Shown one piece after another: positions 47,682 to 56,789 of a stretch of DNA of 64,000 nt (position 1 is its first letter; the number at the start of each line of letters is the position of its first letter). Both the position numbers and the translations under genes were made by a program. Origin of the DNA: Catenuloplanes indicus (GTDB lineage: Bacteria; Actinomycetota; Actinomycetes; Mycobacteriales; Micromonosporaceae). The notes beneath the pieces are model-generated. The model saw only the letters and a list, made by a program, of their open reading frames with translations. It did not search any database and was not told the origin of the DNA. The stretch covers positions 2,418,001 to 2,482,000 of the forward strand of contig NZ_JAUSUZ010000001.1 in the NCBI RefSeq assembly GCF_030813715.1. Reading direction: 5' to 3'.

Positions 47682-49619
47682 ATGAGCGCCTGCCACACCA
47701 CCTCCGACGACGGCGGACGGACCGCTCGCTCGCACCCGCTCGACCCGCCGACCGCGGACGAGATCTCGCGTGCGGTCGCGGCCGCCCGCGCGGACGGCCG
47801 GCTCGGCGACCCGGCCCGGTTCTGGGGTGCCACGCTCGACGAGGCGCACGCCCGCCGGGTGCTCGCGGGTGCGGCTACCGGGGTACGGATCGGCCTGGTC
47901 GGCATGCGGATCGACGGCGAAGGCGCCTGGGAGATCGACATCCTGCTGGGCGAGGCCGGGGACGAGGTCACGGACTGGCGCCCGATCGACCCGCGCCGCC
48001 CCGGAATCACCTCGGACGAGGCCCGGGCCGCCGCGCGCGCCTGCCGGGAGAGCCCGCTGTTCCAGGAGGTCATGGCGCGGCGCGGCATTCACGACGTGTC
48101 GCTCTGCATGATCGACGCGGAGTCGATGGGCGGTTTCGAGCCGGAGAAGTACCGGGGCCGAAGGATCACCTGGGGCACGGTCTGGCACCGCACCACCGAG
48201 GACGACAACGGCTACGCCCGGCCGGTCCAGGGCGTGGTGCCGATCATCGACATGCACACCATGGAGGTGCTGGAGGTCGAGGACCACGGGATCATCCCGG
48301 TCTCCGCCGAGGCCGGCCCGCTCACCACCGGCGGCTTCGGCCCGGACCGGCCCGGCCTGAAGACGCTGGAGGTCACGCAGCCCGACGGCCCTAGCTTCAG
48401 CGTCGACGGCTGGAAGGTCGGCTGGCAGGGCTGGACGTTCCGGGTCGGCTTCACCCACCGCGAGGGCCTGGTCCTCTACGACCTGGAGTTCCTCGGCCGG
48501 TCCGTGCTCAAACGCGCGGCCTGCAACGAGATGTACGTGCCGTACCTGGACTCGAACTCCACGCAGTACCGGAAGAACTTCTTCGACTGGGGCGAGTACG
48601 GCGCCGGCCCGCTGACCAACTCGCTCGCGCTCGGCTGCGACTGCCTCGGCGTCATCCACTACTTCGACGGCACCCACCTCGGCGGGTACGGCGACCCGGT
48701 GACGATCAAGAACGCGATCTGCATGCACGAGGAGGACGACAGCATCCTCTGGAAGCACAACGATCTGCGCCGCGGCGTCAGCGAGGTCCGCCGCTCACGC
48801 CGCCTGATCATCTCGAACTTCCAGACCGTGGCGAACTACGACTACGGCTTCTACTGGTCGCTCTACCAGGACGGCCGGATCGAGCTGGAGGTGAAGCTGA
48901 CCGGCATCCTCTCCGCCTCCGGCATCAACTCCGGCGACGAGGTGCCGTACGGCCGGCAGGTCTCCGAGCTGGTCCAGGCGCCGATCCACCAGCACTACTT
49001 CGGCATCCGGCTGGACACCGCGGTCGACGGCGCGCGCAACCGGCTGGCCGAGGTGCACGCGGCGGCGGAGCCGGACCCGGCGCTCAACCCGTACGGCAAC
49101 GCGGTCCGCTTCGTGCGCGAGCCGCTGACCGTGGAGACCGGGCAGCGCAACGACCCGGCGACCGCGCGGCACTGGCGGATCGAGTCGGCGGACCGGACCA
49201 ACCGGTACGGCGAGCCGACCGCGTACCAGCTGCGGATACCGGACACCACGCGTAGCTTCGGCCGGCCGGACTCGGTGATGGCGACCCGCGCGCCGTTCAT
49301 CCACCAGCACCTGTGGGCCACGCCGTACGCGGAGGACGAGAACTTCATCGGCGGGCAGTACCCGAACCACGCGGAGCCGGGCGAGGACGGCGTGCACGTC
49401 TGGCAGCGCCAGCAGCGCTCGATCGACGGCGTGCCGCTGGTGCTCTGGCCGGTGCTCGGCACGCACCACCTGCCGCGGCCGGAGCAGTGGCCGGTGATGC
49501 CGGTCGAGGCGATCCACCTGACGCTGGCGCCGGACGGCTTCTTCGACCGCAACCCGGCGCTCGACATCCCCGACCCGGCGGCGGCGCGCGCCTCCGAGCC
49601 GGATTCCTGCTGCTCATGA
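47682..49619 (+). CDS. Copper/topaquinone amine oxidase
   Basis: A 645-residue enzyme converting a primary amine with O2 to aldehyde, ammonia and H2O2. The topaquinone precursor is Tyr386 in N-Y-D-Y (TVANYDYGFYW). The catalytic base is Asp302 (FFDWGEYGAG), 84 residues earlier as in Arthrobacter phenylethylamine oxidase. Copper ligands are His436 and His438 (APIHQHYFG) plus a His near 596 (GTHHLPRPEQWPVMP). There is no signal peptide, so it is cytoplasmic, as are many actinobacterial homologues. The start follows AGGAG. The aldehyde could feed the island's ALDH. Confidence 0.93.
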   Translation: MSACHTTSDDGGRTARSHPLDPPTADEISRAVAAARADGRLGDPARFWGATLDEAHARRVLAGAATGVRIGLVGMRIDGEGAWEIDILLGEAGDEVTDWRPIDPRRPGITSDEARAAARACRESPLFQEVMARRGIHDVSLCMIDAESMGGFEPEKYRGRRITWGTVWHRTTEDDNGYARPVQGVVPIIDMHTMEVLEVEDHGIIPVSAEAGPLTTGGFGPDRPGLKTLEVTQPDGPSFSVDGWKVGWQGWTFRVGFTHREGLVLYDLEFLGRSVLKRAACNEMYVPYLDSNSTQYRKNFFDWGEYGAGPLTNSLALGCDCLGVIHYFDGTHLGGYGDPVTIKNAICMHEEDDSILWKHNDLRRGVSEVRRSRRLIISNFQTVANYDYGFYWSLYQDGRIELEVKLTGILSASGINSGDEVPYGRQVSELVQAPIHQHYFGIRLDTAVDGARNRLAEVHAAAEPDPALNPYGNAVRFVREPLTVETGQRNDPATARHWRIESADRTNRYGEPTAYQLRIPDTTRSFGRPDSVMATRAPFIHQHLWATPYAEDENFIGGQYPNHAEPGEDGVHVWQRQQRSIDGVPLVLWPVLGTHHLPRPEQWPVMPVEAIHLTLAPDGFFDRNPALDIPDPAAARASEPDSCCS

Positions 49620-49703
49620 CGGATGCGTTCCGGACCGGACGACCGGGTCGGCGACACATCTTGTTCACGAACCCGATACGCCACCGCAGCGGTCGGGTCG
49701 CAG

Positions 49704-49717
49704 GATTGGATCCAATC
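49704..49717. promoter_or_regulatory. Shared palindrome, copy 4 (before the peptide-type transporter operon)
   Basis: GATTGGATCCAATC, identical to copy 1, lies 68-81 bp upstream of the ATG of the solute-binding protein gene. Its position relative to the start (about 70 bp) is nearly the same as for the Rieske gene. Confidence 0.85.
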
Positions 49718-49784
49718 CCAACGGAATGAAATCCCAAATAGCCAAACTTTGATACCGATGCTTGTTTCCTGAAGGAGCCCCCAC

Positions 49785-51410
49785 ATGACGGACCTCGGCA
49801 AGCACGCAGTCTCCCGCCGGAACATACTCCGCGGCGCGGCCATTCTGGGCATGGGCGCCGGTTTCACCAGCCTGCTCGCGGCCTGTGGCATCGCCGCCGA
49901 GGAGGGCGAGAACGGCGGCAAGACCGGCGGCACGCTGACGCTGGCGATCGACGGCACCAGCGCGGTCAACGACCCGGCGTTCTACACCACGCTCGGCGAC
50001 TGGATGGTCGTCGACTGCGTCTGCCGCGGCCTCACGTTCATCGACTACGAGACCACCGAGCCGAAGCCGGACATGGCGGAGAGCTGGACGGTCTCCGAGG
50101 ACGCGCTGACCTACACGTTCACGCTGCGCCAGGGCATCACGTTCCACGACGGTACGACGCTCACCTCCGCGGACGTGCTGGCCAGCCTGAACCGGCAGTT
50201 CAACAAGGACGACCCGAGCCTGCCGGAGGGCGCGTCGCGGCCGCTGAACAGCCTCGGCACCAACGTCGCGTCGCTGACCGGCCCGGACGCGAGCACCGTG
50301 GTCATCGTGCTGAAGAAGCCGGACCGTACGCTGCTCGGCCGGCTCTCCGACATCGGCGCGCGGATCATCTCCAAGGCCGCGCTGGACAAGCACGGCAAGG
50401 ACATCGGCAAGAACCTGGTCGGCACCGGGCCGTTCAAGCTCGTCTCGGCCACGTCCGGGCAGAACGTCACGCTGGAGGCGTTCGACGGCTGGTACAAGGG
50501 CAAGGCGCCGATCGACCGGCTGGTCATGCAGCAGGTCACCGACCCGTCCACGATCGTCAGCTCGCTGCTCTCCGGCGACATCGGCGCCACCCAGTTCACG
50601 CCGTACTCCGCACTGGACCAGCTGCGCGGCGACGCGTCGGTGACGGTCTACGACACGCCGAAGAGCTTCGACGCGTTCATGATGATGGACGTCCGCCGCA
50701 TCCCCGAGCTGGAGGTGCGCCAGGCGATCAACATGGCGGTGGACCGGCAGGCACTGATCGCGCAGGCGTTCTTCGGCGCGGCCGTGCTGCCGGACGGCTA
50801 CACGATCCCGCCGGGCCAGGACACGCACGACCCGAGCCTGGCCGACCTCAGCGCCACCGACGTCGAGGAGGCGAAGCGGCTGATCGCGGCTGCCGGTGCG
50901 ACCGGCCGCACGGTGCGCCTGATGGCCGCGAGCGACAGCTGGCACCCGAAGGCCGCGCAGATCATCGCGCAGAACCTGACGGACATCGGGCTCAAGGTGG
51001 AGAGCGACTCGGTCGACCCGGCCGCGTACTTCAACCGGCTGCTGGACCCGGCCGACCGGTTCCACGACATCATGATCTGGGAGCGGAACGGCTACTACCC
51101 GGACGCGGACGACATGATCGGCTCGCTGGCCCGCCCGTCCGGCGTCTACGGCGACTTCATCTCCGGCTTCAAGACGCTGGACGGCGCCGCCGAGTACGCC
51201 GACAAGCTCTTCGAGGCGAAGAACATCGCGGACGTCGCCGCCCGCAAGGCCCGCTACACCGAGATCCAGCGCGAGTGGGCAGAAAAGTACATGACGCTGT
51301 CGATGCTGGTCACCGGCGCGAACCCGGTGGTCAGCGGCAAGAACGTCGAGGGCATGAACTGGAAGGCCCTCGGCAGCCACCGCTGCTACATGGAAAACGC
51401 GAGTGTCTAG
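49785..51410 (+). CDS. Peptide/opine-type ABC transporter solute-binding lipoprotein
   Basis: A 541-residue SBP_bac_5 (DppA/OppA-like) protein. The N-terminus has a twin-arginine motif (SRRNILRGAAILG) followed by a lipobox (LLAACG), so it is exported folded and lipid-anchored. Family blocks are LTYTFTLRQGITFHDGTTLT, GTGPFKLV and VRQAINMAVDRQALI. It captures a peptide-, amide- or amine-type substrate for the island. It begins a run of ten genes joined by overlaps or gaps of under 12 bp. Its stop overlaps the next start by 8 bp. Confidence 0.9.
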   Translation: MTDLGKHAVSRRNILRGAAILGMGAGFTSLLAACGIAAEEGENGGKTGGTLTLAIDGTSAVNDPAFYTTLGDWMVVDCVCRGLTFIDYETTEPKPDMAESWTVSEDALTYTFTLRQGITFHDGTTLTSADVLASLNRQFNKDDPSLPEGASRPLNSLGTNVASLTGPDASTVVIVLKKPDRTLLGRLSDIGARIISKAALDKHGKDIGKNLVGTGPFKLVSATSGQNVTLEAFDGWYKGKAPIDRLVMQQVTDPSTIVSSLLSGDIGATQFTPYSALDQLRGDASVTVYDTPKSFDAFMMMDVRRIPELEVRQAINMAVDRQALIAQAFFGAAVLPDGYTIPPGQDTHDPSLADLSATDVEEAKRLIAAAGATGRTVRLMAASDSWHPKAAQIIAQNLTDIGLKVESDSVDPAAYFNRLLDPADRFHDIMIWERNGYYPDADDMIGSLARPSGVYGDFISGFKTLDGAAEYADKLFEAKNIADVAARKARYTEIQREWAEKYMTLSMLVTGANPVVSGKNVEGMNWKALGSHRCYMENASV

Positions 51411-52266
51411 TCTCGCCGCCCCGGCCCGCCTCCGCTCCGCGCTCGCGGGGCGGAGGCTCGGGCGTGGCCCGCTCGCGGCCGGCTCGTGGGTGATCGTGGT
51501 GCTGTTCGTCCTCGTCGCCACGGTCGGCCCGCTGCTGGTCGGCGCGGACCCGGCCCGCGGGACCAACGACACGCTGCTGCCGCTCGGCACGCCCGGGCAC
51601 CCGCTGGGTACCGACGACCTCGGCCGCGACGAACTGGCCCGGATGGTCCACGGCGCCCGGCCGCTGCTGATGGTCGCGTTCCTCTCCACCGGCCTGGCCG
51701 CGCTGCTGGGCATCGGCGTCGGGCTGCTGGCCGGGTACGCCGGTGGGTGGATCGAGTGGGGCCTGATGCGGCTGATGGACCTGGCGCTGGCGTTCCCGTC
51801 GATGCTGCTGATCATCCTGATCGTGTCCGCGTGGCGGCCCGGCGTGGGCAGCATGGTGGTCGGCATCGCGCTCGCGCTCGCGCCCGGCCTGGCCCGGCTC
51901 GCCCGCGCGCTGGCCGCCCGCGAGGCCCGCCGCGACTACGTGCTCGCGGCCAAGCTCGGCGGCACCCGCGGCCCGCGCATCCTGGTGCAGGAGATCCTGC
52001 CGAACATCGCCGGCCCGATGCTCGCCCAGGTGGTCATGACGCTCTCCGTCGCCGCCGGGTTCGCCGCCGGTCTCTCCTACCTCGGGCTGGGCATCCAGCC
52101 CCCGACTCCGGACTGGGGATACATGGTGCAGGCCGGCCAGGAGTTCCTCTACACCGCGCCGCGGCTCGTGGTGCTGCCGGCGGCGGCGACGCTGCTGTTC
52201 GTGGTGGCCTGCAACTTCGTCGGCGACGACCTGCGCGACGCGCTCGATCCGCGGGGGTCCCGATGA
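51403..52266 (+). CDS. ABC transporter permease (DppC type)
   Basis: A 287-residue permease with DppC features: a membrane N-terminus (GSWVIVVLFVLVATVGPLLV), then the PLGTDDLGRDELARMVHGAR motif and the EAA-like loop (YVLAAKLGGTRGPRILVQEI). About six helices are present. It forms the importer channel with the DppB-like subunit that follows. In most Dpp operons the B-type gene comes first; here C precedes B. The start is GTG, overlapping the binding-protein stop. Confidence 0.88.
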   Translation: MSSLAAPARLRSALAGRRLGRGPLAAGSWVIVVLFVLVATVGPLLVGADPARGTNDTLLPLGTPGHPLGTDDLGRDELARMVHGARPLLMVAFLSTGLAALLGIGVGLLAGYAGGWIEWGLMRLMDLALAFPSMLLIILIVSAWRPGVGSMVVGIALALAPGLARLARALAAREARRDYVLAAKLGGTRGPRILVQEILPNIAGPMLAQVVMTLSVAAGFAAGLSYLGLGIQPPTPDWGYMVQAGQEFLYTAPRLVVLPAAATLLFVVACNFVGDDLRDALDPRGSR

Positions 52267-53318
52267 GGCTGCGCGACTCCCTCCGTACCCCCTGGATGGT
52301 TCTGAAACGGCTCTCCGCGGTGCCGCTCGTGCTGCTCGTGCTGGCCACCATGGTCTTCGTCGCGATGCGCATGCTGCCCGGATCACCCGCCACGTCGCTG
52401 GCGGTCGGCGGCGGCGCCGCGAGCCAGTCCTCGGCCGAGGAGATCGCGGCGAGCGAGCAGCGGATCAACGAGGCGCTCGGCCTGAACGACTCGCTGGCCG
52501 ACCAGTACACGACGTTCCTCCGCGACGTGCTCACGCTCGACCTGGGCCGGTCGTTCTTCGGCGGCAACGACGTGACCGGCCTGCTCGGCGACTCGCTGCC
52601 GGCCACGATCGAGCTGACCGTCGCCGCGATGCTGATCGCGGTGCTGATCGGCATGGTCACCGGCGTGCTCGCGGCGCTGCGCAAGGACACCTGGATCGAC
52701 ACCACCACCCGCACGATCGGCACGGTCAGCTTCTCGCTGCCCTGGTTCGCGCTCGGCGTGCTCTCCATCGTCGTCTTCGGCGTGTGGCTGCGCTGGCTGC
52801 CGGTCATCGGCCGGCTGCCGAACGCGCTGGACTACGACCCGTTCACCAACTTCGTGCTGCTGGACGCGATCCTGCAGGACCGGCCGGAGCTGATCTGGCC
52901 GTGGATCCGGCACCTGATCCTGCCGGCCACCACGCTGGCGCTGTCGATGGCCGGGTTCATCACCCGGATCGTGCGCGCGTCCGTGCTCGAGGTGCTCAGC
53001 GACGACTTCGTGCGGACCGCGCGGATGAAGGGCCTGTCCGGCGCCACGATCATGCGCCGGCACGTCCTGCGCAACTCGTCGCTGCCGATCGTCACCGTGC
53101 TCGGCCTGCAGTTCGGCTCGCTGCTCGGCGGCTCGGTGATCACCGAGACCGTCTTCTCCTATCCCGGCGTCGGCAACCTGCTGGTGAACGGCATCCTGCA
53201 GCGCGACTACCCGATCGTGCAGGGCGCCGCGCTCGCCATCGCGCTGCTGTTCACGCTGGTCAACGTCGTCGTGGACCTGCTCTACCTGGCACTCGACCCC
53301 CGGCTCCGGAAGGCCTGA
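52263..53318 (+). CDS. ABC transporter permease (DppB type)
   Basis: A 351-residue permease. The N-terminal helix is VPLVLLVLATMVFVAMRMLP, followed by a periplasmic region with QRINEALGLNDSLADQYTTF and LDLGRSFFGGNDVTGLL, both typical of DppB. The EAA-like loop is DFVRTARMKGLSGATIMRRH, and the end is TVFSYPGVGNLLVNGILQRD. Its ATG overlaps the previous stop (ATGA). Confidence 0.88.
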   Translation: MRLRDSLRTPWMVLKRLSAVPLVLLVLATMVFVAMRMLPGSPATSLAVGGGAASQSSAEEIAASEQRINEALGLNDSLADQYTTFLRDVLTLDLGRSFFGGNDVTGLLGDSLPATIELTVAAMLIAVLIGMVTGVLAALRKDTWIDTTTRTIGTVSFSLPWFALGVLSIVVFGVWLRWLPVIGRLPNALDYDPFTNFVLLDAILQDRPELIWPWIRHLILPATTLALSMAGFITRIVRASVLEVLSDDFVRTARMKGLSGATIMRRHVLRNSSLPIVTVLGLQFGSLLGGSVITETVFSYPGVGNLLVNGILQRDYPIVQGAALAIALLFTLVNVVVDLLYLALDPRLRKA

Positions 53319-53321
53319 CAC

Positions 53322-53999
53322 ATGCACATCGTCCTCGTCCACGGCGCCGGCGGGACCCCGACCACCTGGTCCGAGGTCACGCCGCTGCTGGCCGCCGCCG
53401 GCCACCCGCACACGCTCGTCACCAACCCGATGACGTCCCTGGAGGACGATGTCGCGCACACCCGCGCCGTGGCCGAGGGCGTCGGCGGGCCGGTGCTGCT
53501 GGTCGGTCACTCCTACGGCGGCGCGGTGATAACCAACGTGGGCCGCTCCGACGTGGTGAAGGGACTCGTCTACGTGGCCGCGTTCGCACCGGACGAGGGC
53601 GAGACCGTGAACGGCATCGTGGAGCGCTACCCCCCGGCCGAGGTCTCCAAGTTCATGCGGCGCGGCCCGAACGGCGAGTGGAAGTCCGAACACACCGACG
53701 AGTACTGGGCCGAGATCGGCTGGGACGTGCCGGTCGAGCAGCGGGTCATCTGGGACACCGAGTCCCGGCAGAGCGACAACCGGATCTTCACCCAGCCGAC
53801 CGGCGAGCCCGCGTGGCGGACCAAGCCGGCCTGGTACCTGGTCGCGGCCGAGGACAGGACGCTCAGCACGGTCGTCCAGCGGGACATGGCCGCGCGCGCG
53901 AACGCGATCACCGAGGAGGTGCCGGGCAGCCACTTCACGCCGCGCGTCCGGCCGGCCGAGGTGGTCGCGTTCATCGAGAAGGCCCTGGCCGCGCTGTGA
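53322..53999 (+). CDS. Alpha/beta hydrolase
   Basis: A 225-residue alpha/beta hydrolase. The oxyanion region is VLVHGAGGTPTTW, the nucleophile elbow GHSYGGAVI (Ser), the acid probably Asp in VAAEDRTLS, and the catalytic His in PGSHFTPRVRP. It resembles small esterases such as salicylate-esterase-like proteins. It is inserted between permease and ATPase genes of the transporter (gap 3 bp, then a 4-bp overlap), so it is surely cotranscribed and may cleave the imported compound. The substrate is unknown. Confidence 0.85.
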   Translation: MHIVLVHGAGGTPTTWSEVTPLLAAAGHPHTLVTNPMTSLEDDVAHTRAVAEGVGGPVLLVGHSYGGAVITNVGRSDVVKGLVYVAAFAPDEGETVNGIVERYPPAEVSKFMRRGPNGEWKSEHTDEYWAEIGWDVPVEQRVIWDTESRQSDNRIFTQPTGEPAWRTKPAWYLVAAEDRTLSTVVQRDMAARANAITEEVPGSHFTPRVRPAEVVAFIEKALAAL

Positions 54000-55018
54000 C
54001 CGCGCTGCTGGAGATCCGCGACCTGCGGGTGGAGTTCGACGTGCCGGCCGGGCGGCTGCCCGCGGTCGCCGGCATCGACCTCGACCTGCGCGCCGGTGAG
54101 CTGCTCGCGCTGGTCGGCGAGTCCGGCTCCGGCAAGTCCGCGCTCTCGATGAGCCTGGTCGGGCTGAACCGCGGGCCGGCCGCGCACATCAGCGGCGCGG
54201 TGCGCTTCGGCGGCCGGGACCTGGTGGCCGCGACCGAGAAGGAGCTGCGCGGCGTGCGCGGCAAGGACATCTCCGTGGTGTTCCAGGACGCGCTCGCCGC
54301 GCTCAACCCGACGCAGAAGGTCGGTGACCAGGTCGCCGAGATGATCCGCACGCACCGGCGGATCGGCCGCCGGGACGCCTGGAGGCGCGCGGAGGAGCTG
54401 CTCGGCGAGGTCGGCATCGCGAACCCGGCGCAGGCCGCGCGCGCCTACCCGCACCAGCTCTCCGGCGGCATGCGGCAACGCGTCATGATCGCGATCGGGC
54501 TGGCGAACGACCCGGCCGTGCTGATCGCGGACGAGCCGACCACCGCGCTGGACGTGACCATCCAGGCGCAGGTACTCAAGCTGCTCAAACGCCTCCAGGC
54601 CGAGCACGGCACGTCGATCGTGCTGATCACGCACGACCTCGGCGTGGTCGCGGAGGTCGCGGACCGGGTCGCGGTGATGTACGCGGGCCGGGTCATCGAG
54701 CAGGGCACCCGGGACGAGGTGCTGTTCGATCCGCAGCACCCGTACACGATGGCGCTGCTCGGCTCCGTCCCCCGCGTCGACGGGCCGCACGCGGACCGCC
54801 TCCCGGCGATCGCCGGCAGCCCGCTCACCGGCGTCACCCGGCCGCCCGGCTGCGCGTTCGCGCCCCGCTGCGCGTTCGCTTCGGACGGCTGCACGGATCA
54901 CGTGCCAGAACTGCGGCAGCGGTACGGCGGCCCCGGTCACCTGGACCGCTGCCTGCTGGACGAGCCGGCCCGGGTGCGGGCCCGAGCCGGCTCCGATCCC
55001 GAGGTGGTGACGCCGTGA
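53996..55018 (+). CDS. ABC transporter ATP-binding protein (DppD type)
   Basis: A 340-residue ATPase. Walker A is [14 protein letters not shown], signature [17 protein letters not shown], Walker [15 protein letters not shown], and H-loop [15 protein letters not shown]. The C-terminal oligopeptide-transporter domain has the four-Cys region [17 protein letters not shown], which in DppD/OppD relatives holds an Fe-S cluster. The GTG overlaps the hydrolase stop (GTGA), and its own stop overlaps the next start in the same way. Confidence 0.92.
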   Translation: MTALLEIRDLRVEFDVPAGRLPAVAGIDLDLRAGELLALVGESGSGKSALSMSLVGLNRGPAAHISGAVRFGGRDLVAATEKELRGVRGKDISVVFQDALAALNPTQKVGDQVAEMIRTHRRIGRRDAWRRAEELLGEVGIANPAQAARAYPHQLSGGMRQRVMIAIGLANDPAVLIADEPTTALDVTIQAQVLKLLKRLQAEHGTSIVLITHDLGVVAEVADRVAVMYAGRVIEQGTRDEVLFDPQHPYTMALLGSVPRVDGPHADRLPAIAGSPLTGVTRPPGCAFAPRCAFASDGCTDHVPELRQRYGGPGHLDRCLLDEPARVRARAGSDPEVVTP

Positions 55019-56034
55019 CGCCGAAACCCACGCCACTGCTGGAGCTGTCCGGGCTCCGCGTCGAGTTCAACGGCTCGGCCGGCCGGAAGGTACGCGCGGT
55101 CCGGGACGTCGACCTCGCCATCTACGAGGGGGAGACGCTCGGGCTGGTCGGCGAGTCCGGCTGCGGCAAGTCCACGCTCGGCCGGGCCATGCTGCGGATC
55201 ACCGAGCCGACCGCGGGCTCGATCAACTATCTCGGGCTGGACATCACCCGGCTGCGGGGCACGGTGTTCCGGCGTACCCGCGCGGATCTTCAGATGGTCT
55301 TCCAGGACCCGTTCGGGTCGCTCAACCCGCGCCGGACCATCGCGGACATCGTGGCCGAGCCGATGCTGCGGGCCCGCGGCATGGACCGCGCCTCCGCGCG
55401 GCAGGCCGTGGACGCGCTGCTGGAGCAGGTCGGCCTGGGCCGGGAGGCGGGCGCGCGGCGGCCGCACGAGTTCTCCGGCGGGCAGCGGCAGCGGATCGGG
55501 ATCGCCCGCGCGCTGGCGCCGTCACCGCGGTTCGTGGTCGCGGACGAGCCGGTCTCCGCGCTGGACGTGTCCATCCAGGCCCAGGTGATCAACCTACTCA
55601 CCGACCTGATCCGCGAGCGCGGCCTGACGATGCTGTTCATCTCGCACGACCTGGGCGTGGTCCGGCACATCGCGGACCGGATCGCGGTCATGTACCTCGG
55701 GCAGATCATCGAGATCGCGTCCAGGGACGACTTCTTCGCCGGGCCGGCCCACCCGTACGGCGAGGCGCTGCTGTCGTCCGTGCCGTCGCTCGGCTCGACC
55801 GCTCGCGAGCGGATCGAGCTGGCCGGTGAGCTGCCCGATCCCGCCGATCCGCCGCCGGGGTGCACGTTCCACACCCGCTGCCGGTACGCGATCGACCGCT
55901 GCACGACCGAGGCGCCCGAGCTGCGTGAGATCGCGCCCGGTCGGCAGGTCCGCTGCCACCTCCCGCTCGTCGCCCTGTCCACCGCGCCGCCGCCGTCCCC
56001 GGCCGCGCCCGTCTCGAAAGGCTCCATCGCATGA
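55015..56034 (+). CDS. ABC transporter ATP-binding protein (DppF type)
   Basis: A 339-residue ATPase. Walker A is GESGCGKSTLGRAML, signature EFSGGQRQRIGIARALA, Walker B FVVADEPVSALDVS, and H-loop ISHDLGVVRHIADRI. The C-terminal Cys region is PPGCTFHTRCRYAIDRC. It completes a five-subunit Dpp/Opp-type importer (binding protein, two permeases, two ATPases). It overlaps the following amidohydrolase gene by ATGA. Confidence 0.92.
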   Translation: MTPKPTPLLELSGLRVEFNGSAGRKVRAVRDVDLAIYEGETLGLVGESGCGKSTLGRAMLRITEPTAGSINYLGLDITRLRGTVFRRTRADLQMVFQDPFGSLNPRRTIADIVAEPMLRARGMDRASARQAVDALLEQVGLGREAGARRPHEFSGGQRQRIGIARALAPSPRFVVADEPVSALDVSIQAQVINLLTDLIRERGLTMLFISHDLGVVRHIADRIAVMYLGQIIEIASRDDFFAGPAHPYGEALLSSVPSLGSTARERIELAGELPDPADPPPGCTFHTRCRYAIDRCTTEAPELREIAPGRQVRCHLPLVALSTAPPPSPAAPVSKGSIA

Positions 56035-56789
56035 TCATTGACGCGTACAACACCACGCAGGACGTTCGCGGGCGCTCCGACTACCTGACCGGCGCGCGAA
56101 AGGGGCAGGCGCCGCCGCCGTACACGCCGTTCGACCCGCGCCGGATCCTGGACCGGATGGACGCCGCGGGCGTGGACCTGGCCATGGTCTGCTCGCTCGC
56201 CCAGCGGATCGAGAACGACTTCATCGCCGGACTGGTCAAGGCGCACCCGGACCGGCTCTTCGGCTTCGGCCAGGTGATGCCGCAGGCGGACGACGCGCTG
56301 GACGAGATCGCCCGCATGCGCGACCTCGGCATCGTCGGCCTGAAGCTGCACCCGTCGCTGCACGGCTACCACGTCGCGGACCACGGCCTGCTCGACCCGG
56401 TCTTCGAGCGGTGCGCCGAGCTGGGCATGCCGATCCTGATCAACGCGCTGGACGACGCGTTCTGTGCACCGCTGGCGATCGAGGAGATCGCCAAGGACCA
56501 CCCGGACGTGCCGACGATCATCGCGCACATGGGCGCGGTCTGGAACGTGCCCGAGGCGATCATCGTGGCCGAGCGGAACCCGCACATCTACCTGGAGACC
56601 TCGGCGACGCTGATAGCGGACGTCAAGCGCGCGTACGCCCGGCTCGGCCCGGACCAGATCCTGCTCGGCAGCGAGTGGCCGGGATCCGACTTCGACCTGG
56701 AACGCATGAAGATCGCCAAGGCCGTGCCGGACGAGGCGGACCGCGCGAAGGTCGAGGGCGGCAACATGGCTCGGATCCTGGGCCTGTGA
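56031..56789 (+). CDS. Amidohydrolase-fold (COG2159-like) protein lacking the first His-x-His
   Basis: A 252-residue TIM-barrel protein of the ACMSD/amidohydrolase-2 group. It keeps GIVGLKLHPSLHGYH, PTIIAHMGAVWNVPEA and ILLGSEWPGSDF, matching the later metal-site strands. The N-terminal metal motif D-A-H-x-H, which starts nearly all members, reads MIIDAYNTTQD, so both His ligands are gone. A decarboxylase or hydrolase needing one metal held by other residues, or a non-catalytic protein, are possible. It is cotranscribed with the importer and hydrolases through 4-bp overlaps. Confidence 0.8.
   Translation: MIIDAYNTTQDVRGRSDYLTGARKGQAPPPYTPFDPRRILDRMDAAGVDLAMVCSLAQRIENDFIAGLVKAHPDRLFGFGQVMPQADDALDEIARMRDLGIVGLKLHPSLHGYHVADHGLLDPVFERCAELGMPILINALDDAFCAPLAIEEIAKDHPDVPTIIAHMGAVWNVPEAIIVAERNPHIYLETSATLIADVKRAYARLGPDQILLGSEWPGSDFDLERMKIAKAVPDEADRAKVEGGNMARILGL

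Noticed and set aside
51486-52262. N-terminal extension of the DppB-like permease
   Set aside because: It overlaps the DppC-like gene in another frame and is Arg/Pro-rich; the ATG at 52263 overlaps the previous stop in the usual ATGA way.
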